Assembly: GCA_052117605.1 (NCBI GenBank)
Contig: JBQKIT010000015.1
Reading direction: 5' to 3' (one strand)
DNA from: CAG-791 sp000431495
Lineage (GTDB): Bacteria; Bacillota; Clostridia; Lachnospirales; Lachnospiraceae
DNA: 64,000 nt
Shown here: piece by piece, positions 26,513 to 34,976 of the stretch
Layout of the letters: every line of letters starts with the position of its first letter
How positions within the stretch are numbered: the stretch's first letter is position 1
Made by a program: the position numbers and the translations under genes
The notes under the pieces: generated by a model
Told to the model about the DNA's origin: nothing
The model's database searches: none
Seen by the model: only the letters and a program-made list of their open reading frames with translations

Positions 26513-27457
26513 TCAGCGCTCTGCCCGCATCGGATTGTGCAGGAAGTCCTCGTAGGTCAGGCGGATTCCCTCATCCAGAGAGGTCTTTGCTTCCCAGCCC
26601 ATCTCTTTACTCTTGGATACGTCCAGGAGCTTTCTGGGGGTCCCGTTCGGCTTGGAGGTATCCCAGCGGATTTCTCCGGTGTAGCCGATGATGGCTGCCA
26701 CCTTCTCTGTCAGCTCCTTGATGGTCAGCTCCTTTCCTGTTCCTGCATTGACGGTTTCGTTTCCGGAATAGTTGTTCATCAGGAACACGCAGAGGTTTGC
26801 AAGATCATCCACATAGAGGAACTCGCGAAGCGGCGAGCCATCTCCCCAGCAGGTCACATAGGGAAGGTTCTGCTCCTTCGCCTCATGGAATCTGCGGATC
26901 AGCGCAGGGAGCACATGGCTGTGTGTCGGATGATAGTTGTCATTCGGGCCGTAGAGGTTTGTCGGCATTACGGAGATGTAGTCCGTTCCGTACTGACGGT
27001 TTAAGAACTCGCAGTACTTAAGGCCGGAAATTTTGGCGAGGGCATATGCCTCGTTGGTCTTTTCAAGCGGTCCCGACAGGAGACAGTCCTCTGTCATCGG
27101 CTGCGGTGCCATGCGGGGATAAATGCAGGAGCTTCCGAGGAATTCCAGCTTCCTGCAGCCGTTCTTCCACGCGCTGTGCACAACATTCATCTCCAGAATC
27201 ATGTTGTCATACATAAAGTCGGCCAGAGCTTCCTCATTTGCCACAATGCCGCCCACCTTTGCTGCAGCAAGAAAAACATAATCCGGCTTTTCCGCGGCAA
27301 AAAACTCTTCCACTGCATCCTGTCTGGTCAGATCCAGCTCCTTGTGTGTGCGGGTGATGATATTCGTATATCCCTGGCGCTCCAGCTCTCTCTTAATCGC
27401 AGAGCCAACCATTCCGCGATGGCCTGCCACGTAAATTTTCGCATTTTTTTCCATCAT
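26513..27457 (-). CDS. fcl: GDP-L-fucose synthase
   Basis: A 314-residue short-chain dehydrogenase that converts GDP-4-keto-6-deoxymannose to GDP-fucose by epimerisation and NADPH reduction. It has the Rossmann start VAGHRGMVGSAI, GSSCIYP with the catalytic serine, YALAKISG with the Tyr-Lys pair, and NLYGPNDN. It follows gmd by 30 bases and precedes manC, so the whole GDP-fucose pathway from fructose 6-phosphate is present apart from the mutase, which may be the gene at 61610. Confidence 0.95.
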   Translation of the reverse strand: MMEKNAKIYVAGHRGMVGSAIKRELERQGYTNIITRTHKELDLTRQDAVEEFFAAEKPDYVFLAAAKVGGIVANEEALADFMYDNMILEMNVVHSAWKNGCRKLEFLGSSCIYPRMAPQPMTEDCLLSGPLEKTNEAYALAKISGLKYCEFLNRQYGTDYISVMPTNLYGPNDNYHPTHSHVLPALIRRFHEAKEQNLPYVTCWGDGSPLREFLYVDDLANLCVFLMNNYSGNETVNAGTGKELTIKELTEKVAAIIGYTGEIRWDTSKPNGTPRKLLDVSKSKEMGWEAKTSLDEGIRLTYEDFLHNPMRAER

Positions 27458-27487
27458 AGCTTCTGTACTTCCTTTCCGGCCCGGAGA

Positions 27488-28555
27488 TTATTTCTCCAGC
27501 TTCTTTTTGATTTCTTCCTGCTCATGCTCTACCGCAACCTTCTGCATGTCGTGCTCTACCATGATGCGGACAAGCTCCTCGAAGGTTGTCTTGGTCGGAT
27601 TCCAGCCAAGGTGCGTCTTCGCCTTGGTGGGATCGCCCCAAAGATTTACGACATCGGTCGGGCGATAGAAGTCCGGAGAGACCTCAACAAGCACCTTTCC
27701 GGTTGCCTTGTCGATTCCCTTTTCATTCATGCCCTCGCCCTGCCACTCGAGCTCAATGCCGGCATCGTGGAAGGCAAGCTGTGCAAACTCGCGGACCGAA
27801 TGCTGCTCGCCGGTTGCGATGACGAAATCCTCCGGCTCCTTGTTCTGCAGAATCAGCCACATGCACTCGACATAGTCCTTTGCGTAGCCCCAGTCGCGGA
27901 GAGAGGACAGATTTCCAAGATAAAGCTTGTCCTGCAGTCCCTGTGCGATTCTGGCTGCTGCAAGGGTTATTTTTCTTGTAACAAAGGTCTCGCCGCGGCG
28001 CTCGGACTCGTGATTGAACAGAATTCCGGAGCAGGCGAACATGCCGTAGGCTTCCCGATATTCCTTGACGATCCAGTAGCCGTACTGCTTCGCGACGGCA
28101 TACGGGCTGTAGGGATGGAACGGGGTTGTCTCGCGCTGCGGAACCTCCTCCACCTTGCCGAAAAGCTCCGAGGTGGATGCCTGATAAATGCGGCAGGTAT
28201 CCTTCAGGCCGCACAGGCGGACCGCTTCCAGGACACGCAGAACTCCGATGGCATCCACGTCTGCCGTGAACTCCGGAACATCAAAGGAAACCTGAACGTG
28301 GGACTGTGCAGCGAGGTTGTAGATTTCATCCGGGCGAACCTTGCTGATAACCTGCATCATGCTCATCGAATCGCCGAGATCTCCGTAATGGAGATGGAAG
28401 TGCGGGTTGTTCTCCAGATGTGCAATTCTCTCGCGATAATCCACGGAGGAACGACGAATGATTCCGTGTACTTCATATCCCTTTTCCAGAAGGAACTCCG
28501 AAAGGTAGGATCCGTCCTGTCCGGTAACGCCGGTGATCAGAGCTGTCTTTGCCAT
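27488..28555 (-). CDS. gmd: GDP-mannose 4,6-dehydratase
   Basis: A 355-residue enzyme that removes water from GDP-mannose to give the 4-keto-6-deoxy sugar. It begins MAKTALITGVTGQDGSYLSE, has NLAAQSHVQVSF, STSELFGK and YAVAKQYGYW (Tyr-Lys of the active site), and NHESERRGETFVTRKI. The ATG at 28555 follows AGAGGAG; the longer frame up to 28651 has no site. It is the first gene of the minus-strand glycan cluster, facing the AraC regulator. Confidence 0.96.
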   Translation of the reverse strand: MAKTALITGVTGQDGSYLSEFLLEKGYEVHGIIRRSSVDYRERIAHLENNPHFHLHYGDLGDSMSMMQVISKVRPDEIYNLAAQSHVQVSFDVPEFTADVDAIGVLRVLEAVRLCGLKDTCRIYQASTSELFGKVEEVPQRETTPFHPYSPYAVAKQYGYWIVKEYREAYGMFACSGILFNHESERRGETFVTRKITLAAARIAQGLQDKLYLGNLSSLRDWGYAKDYVECMWLILQNKEPEDFVIATGEQHSVREFAQLAFHDAGIELEWQGEGMNEKGIDKATGKVLVEVSPDFYRPTDVVNLWGDPTKAKTHLGWNPTKTTFEELVRIMVEHDMQKVAVEHEQEEIKKKLEK

Positions 28556-28668
28556 ATTTTTTCTCCTCTGTCTTGCTGTTTGTCTGTCATGGTTTTGCTC
28601 CTGCCGCAAAGCCAAAGAAGCCCGAAGCGGTCCGGAGCGGTTACTTTCCAATTATTACTGGTACAATC

Positions 28669-28692
28669 TTGACATTTCGTATTTCATGTCAA
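28669..28692. promoter_or_regulatory. Palindromic operator-like site in divergent promoter region
   Basis: TTGACAT (28669-28675) and ATGTCAA (28686-28692) form a perfect inverted repeat around TTCGTATTTC. Each arm carries a TTGACA hexamer pointing outward, so the site may hold the -35 boxes of both the gmd operon and the AraC gene, or bind a dimeric regulator. Good -10 boxes at 17 bases are not seen. The rest of the 28556-28859 gap shows nothing else. Confidence 0.5.
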
Positions 28693-28859
28693 CATATTAA
28701 TCATAGCATATGATTTCAATGTTTCCATGCACGATGCTGTCCTGTTTTGCATTTGCAGTAGCACAAAGTTGATCATCTGCAGTGTGGGGAAAGCACGGTG
28801 TGTGTTCCCCGGAAACAGGCGCGGGAAGTGTTTGAAAAACGTTCAGAAAGAGGCAGGCC

Positions 28860-29762
28860 ATGGCTCAGACAGCAGAATTTCACGGTGATCTTGTCACCTC
28901 TCATCGAAACATTTACACACCATCCTCCTTTGCAAGGGAATGCCTTCTTCACCTGCAGGAGGCCGGTTCTCTTCGGGCCGCAAAGCCCCATACCAGCAAG
29001 AGAAGCGGCCTGTCCTCTTACCTTTTTTTCCTGGTTGTCTCCGGAAGCGGTAGCCTGTCCGTATCCGGGCATGATTATGTTCTGCGCAAGGGCGATTGTG
29101 TTTTCCTGGACTGTCTGAATTCCTATTCACATACGACCTCCCGGAATCTTTGGGAGCTGAAATGGGTGCATTTCAACGGAAGTCAGATGCCCGGCATTTA
29201 CCGAAAGTTTCTGGAACGGAATTCCGGTCCTGTTTTTCATCCTGCCACCGAAGCTATGACCGGACAGTTTCTTACGCTTCTGGACAGCATTTATGACATC
29301 TCCCTCTCCGACTGCTATACAAGGGATATGAAGCTCAATGAGGCCCTCTCTTCTCTTCTGTCACGGACCATGGAGGAGGCCTGGAATCCCCAGGGAAAAT
29401 TCTCCTCTGCCATTTGTTCGGACCGCGAGGGAGGCAGCGTGCCTTCCGAAAGCAGCATCGCCGACGTCCGGGATTACCTGGATCTGCACTACGCAGAGGA
29501 CCTGTCCCTCGATTTTCTTGCGGAGCAATTCCACTTCAACAAGTATTACCTCATGCGGCGGTTTCGCCAGCAGTACGGCACAACCATCGGAAATTACCTG
29601 ATCCATGCCCGCATCGGAGCAGCCAAAAAGCTCCTGCGCTTCTCCGATATTTCTCTGGAGGAGGCAGGAGCCCGTGTCGGCATCCGCGATGCCAATTATT
29701 TCTCTCGTATTTTCAAAAAGGTGGAGGGGATCACCCCCAGCCAGTACCGGAAGTTGTGGTGA
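28860..29762 (+). CDS. AraC family transcriptional regulator
   Basis: A 300-residue regulator with an N-terminal cupin-like sensing domain (about 20-165) and a C-terminal pair of helix-turn-helix motifs (about 200-298) in which DLSLDFLAEQFHFNKYYLMR and AGARVGIRDANYFSRIFKK are the two recognition units. It probably binds a sugar or related ligand. It is divergent from gmd across 304 bases with a palindromic site, so it may control the glycan cluster; this is inference. Confidence 0.92.
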   Translation: MAQTAEFHGDLVTSHRNIYTPSSFARECLLHLQEAGSLRAAKPHTSKRSGLSSYLFFLVVSGSGSLSVSGHDYVLRKGDCVFLDCLNSYSHTTSRNLWELKWVHFNGSQMPGIYRKFLERNSGPVFHPATEAMTGQFLTLLDSIYDISLSDCYTRDMKLNEALSSLLSRTMEEAWNPQGKFSSAICSDREGGSVPSESSIADVRDYLDLHYAEDLSLDFLAEQFHFNKYYLMRRFRQQYGTTIGNYLIHARIGAAKKLLRFSDISLEEAGARVGIRDANYFSRIFKKVEGITPSQYRKLW

Positions 29763-29849
29763 AGCCGGCGGCATTCTTGGTAAGGCTGGCACCGTTTAGC
29801 TGGCACCATTTCTCGGCAGGATTGCTTGTCTGCGTGATTCCCACCGAGG

Positions 29850-30208
29850 AAATTCATCCTGATTTGAAGAAATTTCTGTACAGGGATGATTCCCGCCGGA
29901 GGAAATTCATCCTGTTTTGAAGAAATTTCTGTGCAGGGATGATTTCCGTCGGAGAAATGCATCCTGATTCGACGGAATTGCTCGGCAGGGATGATTTCCA
30001 CCGGAGAAATGCATCCTGTTTCGACAGAATTGCTCAGCAGGGATGATTCCCGCCGGAGAATTGCATCCTGATTCGACAGAATTGCTCAGCAGGGATGATT
30101 CCCACCGGAGAATTGCATCCTGTTTCGGCAGAATTGCTCGGCAGGGATGATTCCCGCCGGAGAATTGCATCCTGTTTCGACAGAATTGCTCGACAGGGAT
30201 GATTCCCA
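29850..30208 (-). repeat. 52-bp palindromic repeat array C (7 units)
   Basis: Seven units with the core CATCCT starting at 29855, 29908, 29960, 30012, 30064, 30116 and 30168: steps of 52 with one 53. A typical unit reads GAATTGCATCCTGTTTCGAC, AGAATTGCTCGGCAGGGATG, ATTCCCGCCGGA. Reverse-complemented, it aligns with arrays A, B and E (AATCATCCCTG, spacer, CAGGATGCAATT), so this array has the opposite orientation. A decayed eighth unit lies at about 29815-29850. The array fills the gap between convergent araC-type and queA genes. No coding frame is convincing. Confidence 0.92.
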
Positions 30209-30225
30209 ACAGGCAAGCGCCCTGT

Positions 30226-31326
30226 TTAATGGAAGTAGCACGCATCCCCGAAGCTGAAGAAGCGGTATTTCTCCTTCACCGCTTCCCGATATGCGTTCAG
30301 AACATGATCTCTTCCTGCAAAGGCTGAGACCAGCATCACCAGTGTGGACTCCGGCAGATGAAAATTGGTGATCAATCCGTCCATCACTTTGAAACGGTAG
30401 CCCGGATAAATGAAGATGGAGGTGTTGTCTGCCCCTGCATGCACAATGCCGTTCTCATCTGCTGCAGACTCTACGGTGCGGCAGCTGGTGGTTCCAACAC
30501 AGATGACGCGTTTTCCCCTGGCATGGGTCTCGTTGATGAGATCTGCGGCAGCTGGCGGTACGTTGTACCACTCAGTGTGCATGTGATGCTTCGTCACATC
30601 ATCCACCTTGACCGGGCGGAAGGTTCCAAGCCCTACATGAAGCGTGACATAGGCCAGATTGACTCCCTTGTCCTGAATCTTTTTCAGAAGCTCCTCGGTA
30701 AAATGAAGCCCTGCCGTCGGCGCTGCCGCGCTTCCGTCAAACTTCGCATACACCGTCTGGTACATGTTCGGATCTTCCAGCTTGTGTGTGATGTACGGAG
30801 GAAGCGGCATCTCACCGAGCCGGTCCAGCACCTCCTCAAAAATTCCATCATAATAAAACTTCACCAGACGATTTCCATCGTCCAGAACATCCATGATTTC
30901 TGCGGTCAACGCGCCGTCGCCAAAAGTCACTCTCGCTCCCGGGCGAAGCTTCTTGCCGGGACGCACCAATGTTTCCCAGACATCATTCTCGCGCCGCTTC
31001 AACAACAGAATTTCCGCATTTGCGCCGGTTCCCTCCTTGGTTCCGAGGAGTCTTGCCGGAATCACTCTGGTGTTGTTCAGAACCAGCGTCTCTCCCGGCT
31101 CCAGGTAATCAATAATGTCATGGAAAACCTTATGCTCCAGCTCACCGGTATTCCGGTCAATGCAGAGCATTCTGCAGCCGTCCCTCTGCTCATTGGGATC
31201 CTGCGCAATCAATTCCTTTGGCAGGTCAAAATAATAATCCGCGGTCTTGTGTCCAAGAGGCACATTCCCGCCGCTCCCTGCTCCCGCCTCGTTTGCGGGA
31301 GTAATGTTCTCGTTGATTTCACTCAT
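30226..31326 (-). CDS. queA: tRNA preQ1(34) S-adenosylmethionine ribosyltransferase-isomerase
   Basis: The 366-residue enzyme transfers the ribosyl part of SAM to preQ1 in tRNA to make epoxyqueuosine. It shows KTADYYFDLPKELIAQDP, LNNTRVIPARLLG, FDGSAAAPTAGLHFTEEL and RTVESAA. The family normally starts near TADYYFDLP; here 26 extra low-complexity residues precede it from the only ATG. The ribosome site before 31326 is weak. No other queuosine gene is in the window. Confidence 0.95.
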   Translation of the reverse strand: MSEINENITPANEAGAGSGGNVPLGHKTADYYFDLPKELIAQDPNEQRDGCRMLCIDRNTGELEHKVFHDIIDYLEPGETLVLNNTRVIPARLLGTKEGTGANAEILLLKRRENDVWETLVRPGKKLRPGARVTFGDGALTAEIMDVLDDGNRLVKFYYDGIFEEVLDRLGEMPLPPYITHKLEDPNMYQTVYAKFDGSAAAPTAGLHFTEELLKKIQDKGVNLAYVTLHVGLGTFRPVKVDDVTKHHMHTEWYNVPPAAADLINETHARGKRVICVGTTSCRTVESAADENGIVHAGADNTSIFIYPGYRFKVMDGLITNFHLPESTLVMLVSAFAGRDHVLNAYREAVKEKYRFFSFGDACYFH

Positions 31327-31454
31327 GTTGTTTTTTGCCTTTGTTTCTTGCCTTTGTTCTTACTTTTGCTTTTTGAGATCTCAGCTTTGTGTTTGAGGCT
31401 TCACTTTGGAGCCTCAGCTTTGCGTTTGAGCCGTAGTCCACCTGATTTGCGAAC

Positions 31455-31714
31455 AATGCATCTCTATCTGCTGATGCTGAGATTTGAGGATGCTTTTCAG
31501 GCTGTCAATGCATCCCTAAAGTGCTTTCATGGCCTTGAGGGATGCGTTTCCCCTTGGAAAAGCATCCCTCAGCGGACTTTTCATCGAATAGAGATGCTTC
31601 CGTCGCTCGAAAAGCATCCCTCAGCGAATTTTTCATCGAATAGGGATGCTTCCGCCACCCAAAAACATCCTCAGCCAAGGATTTCATCGAATAGGGATGC
31701 TTCCCCAGCCTGCA
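31455..31714 (+). repeat. 52-bp palindromic repeat array D (5 units)
   Basis: Five units with the core CATC starting at 31459, 31511, 31563, 31615 and 31666. The clearest read AAAAGCATCCCTCAGCGAAT, TTTTCATCGAATAGGGATGC, TTCCGCCACCCA; AAGCATCCCT pairs with AGGGATGCTT perfectly. It lies between the aminopeptidase 3' end and queA. The rest of the 31327-31749 gap holds a decayed duplication of TCAGCTTTGTGTTTGAG (near 31380 and 31413) and T-rich sequence, without a gene. Confidence 0.9.
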
Positions 31715-31749
31715 CTTCTCACCCACAGTGGTGTCTGAGGAATCTTGTT

Positions 31750-33210
31750 TTACGCGTTTCTGAGATTGGCATCGCGAAGGAACGCCTTGTAGCCGCGGTA
31801 TGCCTCGTAGAGGTCCGCCTTGGAAATTGCCTCCGCCGGAGAATGCATCGACAGTACCGGAACGCCGCTGTCAATAACGTTCATGCCGTACAGTGCAAGG
31901 ATGTAAGCGATGGTTCCGCCGCCGCCGACGTCTACCTTGCCAAGCTCTGCGGTCTGGGTAACAACGCCCTCCTTGCTGAAAATATCGCGAAGATGCGCGA
32001 TGAACTCAGCGTTGGCATCGTTGGAGCCGCTCTTTCCGCGGGAGCCCGTAAACTTGTTGAAGACCATTCCGCGTCCAAGGAAGGCCGTGTTCTTCTCATC
32101 GAAGCACTCGCTCCAGTTCGGATCAAAGGCAGAGGATACATCGCTGGAGAGCATGTCGGAGTTTGCAAGGCAGCGGCGGAGCTTGAGCTCTGTGTACTCC
32201 CCGCGAAGGTTCATGACCTCAGCCAGTGCATTTTCAAAATAATGGGACTGCATTCCGGTTGCGCCGACCGATCCGATCTCCTCCTTGTCTACCAGAAGGC
32301 AGACACTGGTGCGCTCCGGTGCTCCGTTCTCCCCGTCGAATTCCCCATCCAGGATTGCGCGGAAGGAGGGATATGCGCAAACCCGGTCATCATGTCCGTA
32401 GCCAAGGATCATGCTGCGGTCAAAGCCTGCGTCTCTCGCAGGACCTGCGGGAACGACTTCCAGCTCTGCGGACTCAAAATCATCCTCCTTGATGCCGTAC
32501 ATCTCTTCCAGAATGGCGAGAAGAGAATTCTTGACAGCCTCCTTCGGAAGCTCCTCTTTCTTTTTCCCGGACTTGGTCTTCGCATCAATGATGATCGGCT
32601 TATTGCCAATGATAAGGTCAAGCGCCTCGCCCTCAACGACCTCGGCCGCCTTCTTCTGCATCTGATCCTGTGCGAGGTGAATCAGAAGATCGGAAATAAA
32701 GAATACCGGATCGTCTGCATCCTCACCGACATTCAGAACAACCGTCTCGCCGTCCTTTTTTACGATCACGCCGTGAATGGCAAGAGGTCTTGCGACAAAC
32801 TGATACTTCTTGATGCCGCCGTAGTAATGGGTATCAAGATATCCGTAGCCGCCCTTCTCATACAGAGGGTTCTGCTTGACATCCATGCGGGGGCTGTCAA
32901 TGTGTGCGCCCAGAATATTGACGCCCTCCTCCATGGGACGCGTCCCGAGGCGGAACAGCACCATCGACTTATTCATCCAGGTCATGTATACCTTGTCGCC
33001 GGGCTGAAGCTTTTTCCCATTCTTCTCTGCCTCCTCGATGGCACGGGAGAGCTCTACGTATCCGGCATCCTCCGCCGCATTCACAAAGGAGTCCACACAC
33101 TCTCTTTCCGTCTTGTTCTCGGAAATGAACCTGCGATAATCCTCCGCAAAGGTAAAACAGTTCTTCTGTCTCTCCAGATCATAGGTATTCCACACATTTA
33201 CTCGTTCCAT
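31750..33210 (-). CDS. M18 family aminopeptidase
   Basis: A 486-residue di-zinc aminopeptidase, cytoplasmic, that removes N-terminal residues, often acidic ones. Metal ligands and the active site are seen as LGAHIDSPRMD, DKEEIGSVGATG, and GYGHDDRVCAYPS, and DVGGGGTIA near the C-terminus. Length matches the family. The start follows AAAGAAAGGAGC. It is separated from the membrane protein gene upstream by 16 bases, so they may be co-transcribed. Confidence 0.94.
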   Translation of the reverse strand: MERVNVWNTYDLERQKNCFTFAEDYRRFISENKTERECVDSFVNAAEDAGYVELSRAIEEAEKNGKKLQPGDKVYMTWMNKSMVLFRLGTRPMEEGVNILGAHIDSPRMDVKQNPLYEKGGYGYLDTHYYGGIKKYQFVARPLAIHGVIVKKDGETVVLNVGEDADDPVFFISDLLIHLAQDQMQKKAAEVVEGEALDLIIGNKPIIIDAKTKSGKKKEELPKEAVKNSLLAILEEMYGIKEDDFESAELEVVPAGPARDAGFDRSMILGYGHDDRVCAYPSFRAILDGEFDGENGAPERTSVCLLVDKEEIGSVGATGMQSHYFENALAEVMNLRGEYTELKLRRCLANSDMLSSDVSSAFDPNWSECFDEKNTAFLGRGMVFNKFTGSRGKSGSNDANAEFIAHLRDIFSKEGVVTQTAELGKVDVGGGGTIAYILALYGMNVIDSGVPVLSMHSPAEAISKADLYEAYRGYKAFLRDANLRNA

Positions 33211-33226
33211 TTTTTTGCTCCTTTCT

Positions 33227-34885
33227 TTACCCGCTTATCCCGCGGATACTGTTTTTCCCATAATATTCACTCATTTTCTGATTGATCCAGTCGTCCGGAT
33301 CCTCACTGACATCCTCAAAATAGAGAAGATTCGGCTGCACGGTATAGCGTGGCAGCACGGCGTCCTGCTCCCTGGGATTTTTCAGAATACGAAGCCTTTC
33401 TTCGTTCTCTCTTCCGTACTGCGCGGCAGAGCCATCCAAAAGCTCGGATACCGCGCTGGTTCCGGTGTAGAAATCCGGATTTCCCTTTACTGCAAGGAGC
33501 GAGAACACGATGAAAAACAGAAGAATCGCCCGGACAAAACCGCCTGCACCATTCCGCAGACAGGACGCTGCCGATGCATTCTGCAGACAGGACACGGCCG
33601 ATGCATTCTGCTCCTTCGAAAACCGTCTGTACAGTCCACCGACAAGATACCACTCCAGAAGGAGCAGTACAAGCACGGCATGCAGCCAGAAGGTGCTCTG
33701 AATTCTCCCGGCATCCATATTTCCCTGCGCATAGAGGGCCGGCGTCACGACACAGCTCACGATGCCATAGGCAAGAACCGCAGCAGGGAAGGGAGCCGTA
33801 AAGCCTAGCTGCACCGCCTGTGCGCCGCTGCCCGTCTCCGAAGCCGCAGCACCGCCCGCTTTTGCGTTCGCTCCGGAAAATTCAATCTCCGCAAAGCCCA
33901 TCCAGAAAATCACGCCGGCCAGTGCCAGAATCAGAAGAACCGCCCAGTTCATCCACTGATTCAGAGGATAGGACAAGGTGTAATAAAGGGAGAGCAGAAT
34001 CGACTTCAGGGCTCCGTACCCTTCTGCCTCTCCTCCCCGGATCCGGTTTCCGGGAGAAAGACAGCTGACTGCAAATCCGCAGAGATAAAAGGCTGCGGGA
34101 AGAAGTCGTCCGATTTTCCTTTTCACCAGATAAACGGCAAAAAGCACAGATACCACCGCAAAGGAGAGCGCGCTCAGGTAGTTTCCTCCCCCTGCCAGAA
34201 ATCCCATGATGCAGGCAAGGACCAGAAACAGGCTCCGGTTTTTGCTTCTGACGCCGCAGACCGAGAGCACATAAAAGGCCAGATACAGAAGGCCCGCCGA
34301 AAAGGTGAGCGTATAGTTTCCCGCCCCGCTGTACCAGTAGAAAGCCTCCACACGAAGACTGCCCTCCGGCATCCGCTGAACCATCAGAAAAAGCGCAAGC
34401 ACCGTCATGCAGCGGCGGGCATAGCGGTTCATGCCAAGTGCCTTTTCCATCAGCGCATAGAAGAAAACCGCGACGCCGACATGAAGGGCCAGGAGAATGA
34501 CCGCAGGTGTCAGCGCATACCAGGCTTCCCCAAAGGTGGCCGGGGATACGGTGGTGAACAGACAGGAGGTAAAATAACCGATCCATGTCCGGTAATAGCG
34601 CACGGTTTCCGACAGTATTTTGTCGGCCACAGCAAGGAGGGAGCCGGTTGCCTCATAGACAAGCCGCGTTCCAAGTCCCATGGAAAAATCATCCGCCGAC
34701 GGATAGTCGTATTTCCCGATAACAAGAACCGGAATCAGGGACAAAGCGTAAATCACAATCAGAAGGTAAGACAGCCGCCGAAGGTCACAGCTTTTTTCCG
34801 GAGACAGCCACTTCCGCTTCGCAGGAGACATCCCGGGATACGTCCCCGAAGCTTTTATGCAGTTGCTTGGTTTGTTTTTCTTCAT
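33227..34885 (-). CDS. DUF6056-like polytopic membrane protein
   Basis: A 552-residue protein with a cytoplasmic start and about 11-12 hydrophobic spans. The YDYPSADDFSMG segment after the first span matches DUF6056 and related GT-C-like membrane proteins, where acidic residues in the first outer loop are often functional. A glycosyltransferase role is possible but unproven. It contains a ten-residue repeat (NASAVSCLQ then NASAASCLRN). Start 34885 is favoured by GGGGATC just upstream and because the pheT terminator lies in the region before it, which rules out the longer frame to 34957. Confidence 0.7.
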   Translation of the reverse strand: MKKNKPSNCIKASGTYPGMSPAKRKWLSPEKSCDLRRLSYLLIVIYALSLIPVLVIGKYDYPSADDFSMGLGTRLVYEATGSLLAVADKILSETVRYYRTWIGYFTSCLFTTVSPATFGEAWYALTPAVILLALHVGVAVFFYALMEKALGMNRYARRCMTVLALFLMVQRMPEGSLRVEAFYWYSGAGNYTLTFSAGLLYLAFYVLSVCGVRSKNRSLFLVLACIMGFLAGGGNYLSALSFAVVSVLFAVYLVKRKIGRLLPAAFYLCGFAVSCLSPGNRIRGGEAEGYGALKSILLSLYYTLSYPLNQWMNWAVLLILALAGVIFWMGFAEIEFSGANAKAGGAAASETGSGAQAVQLGFTAPFPAAVLAYGIVSCVVTPALYAQGNMDAGRIQSTFWLHAVLVLLLLEWYLVGGLYRRFSKEQNASAVSCLQNASAASCLRNGAGGFVRAILLFFIVFSLLAVKGNPDFYTGTSAVSELLDGSAAQYGRENEERLRILKNPREQDAVLPRYTVQPNLLYFEDVSEDPDDWINQKMSEYYGKNSIRGISG

Positions 34886-34911
34886 GATCCCCATCCAGAC
34901 CACATTGCTGT

Positions 34912-34946
34912 AAAAAAGGGCAGGGCCTTTGTGCGGCCTTGCCCTT
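34912..34946 (-). terminator. Intrinsic terminator after pheT
   Basis: On the minus strand AAGGGCAAGGCC and GGCCCTGCCCTT form a 12-base stem (34916-34946) with a 7-base loop, followed by six T (34912-34917 region). It ends the pheST transcript just before the DUF6056-like gene. Confidence 0.85.
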
Positions 34947-34976
34947 CCGAATTGCATTGACGTATTACATGAACAA

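Noticed and set aside
30358..33285. 975-codon plus-strand open frame
   Set aside because: It runs opposite queA and the M18 aminopeptidase, both clear families. It has no recognisable domain and is a by-product of codon use on the other strand.
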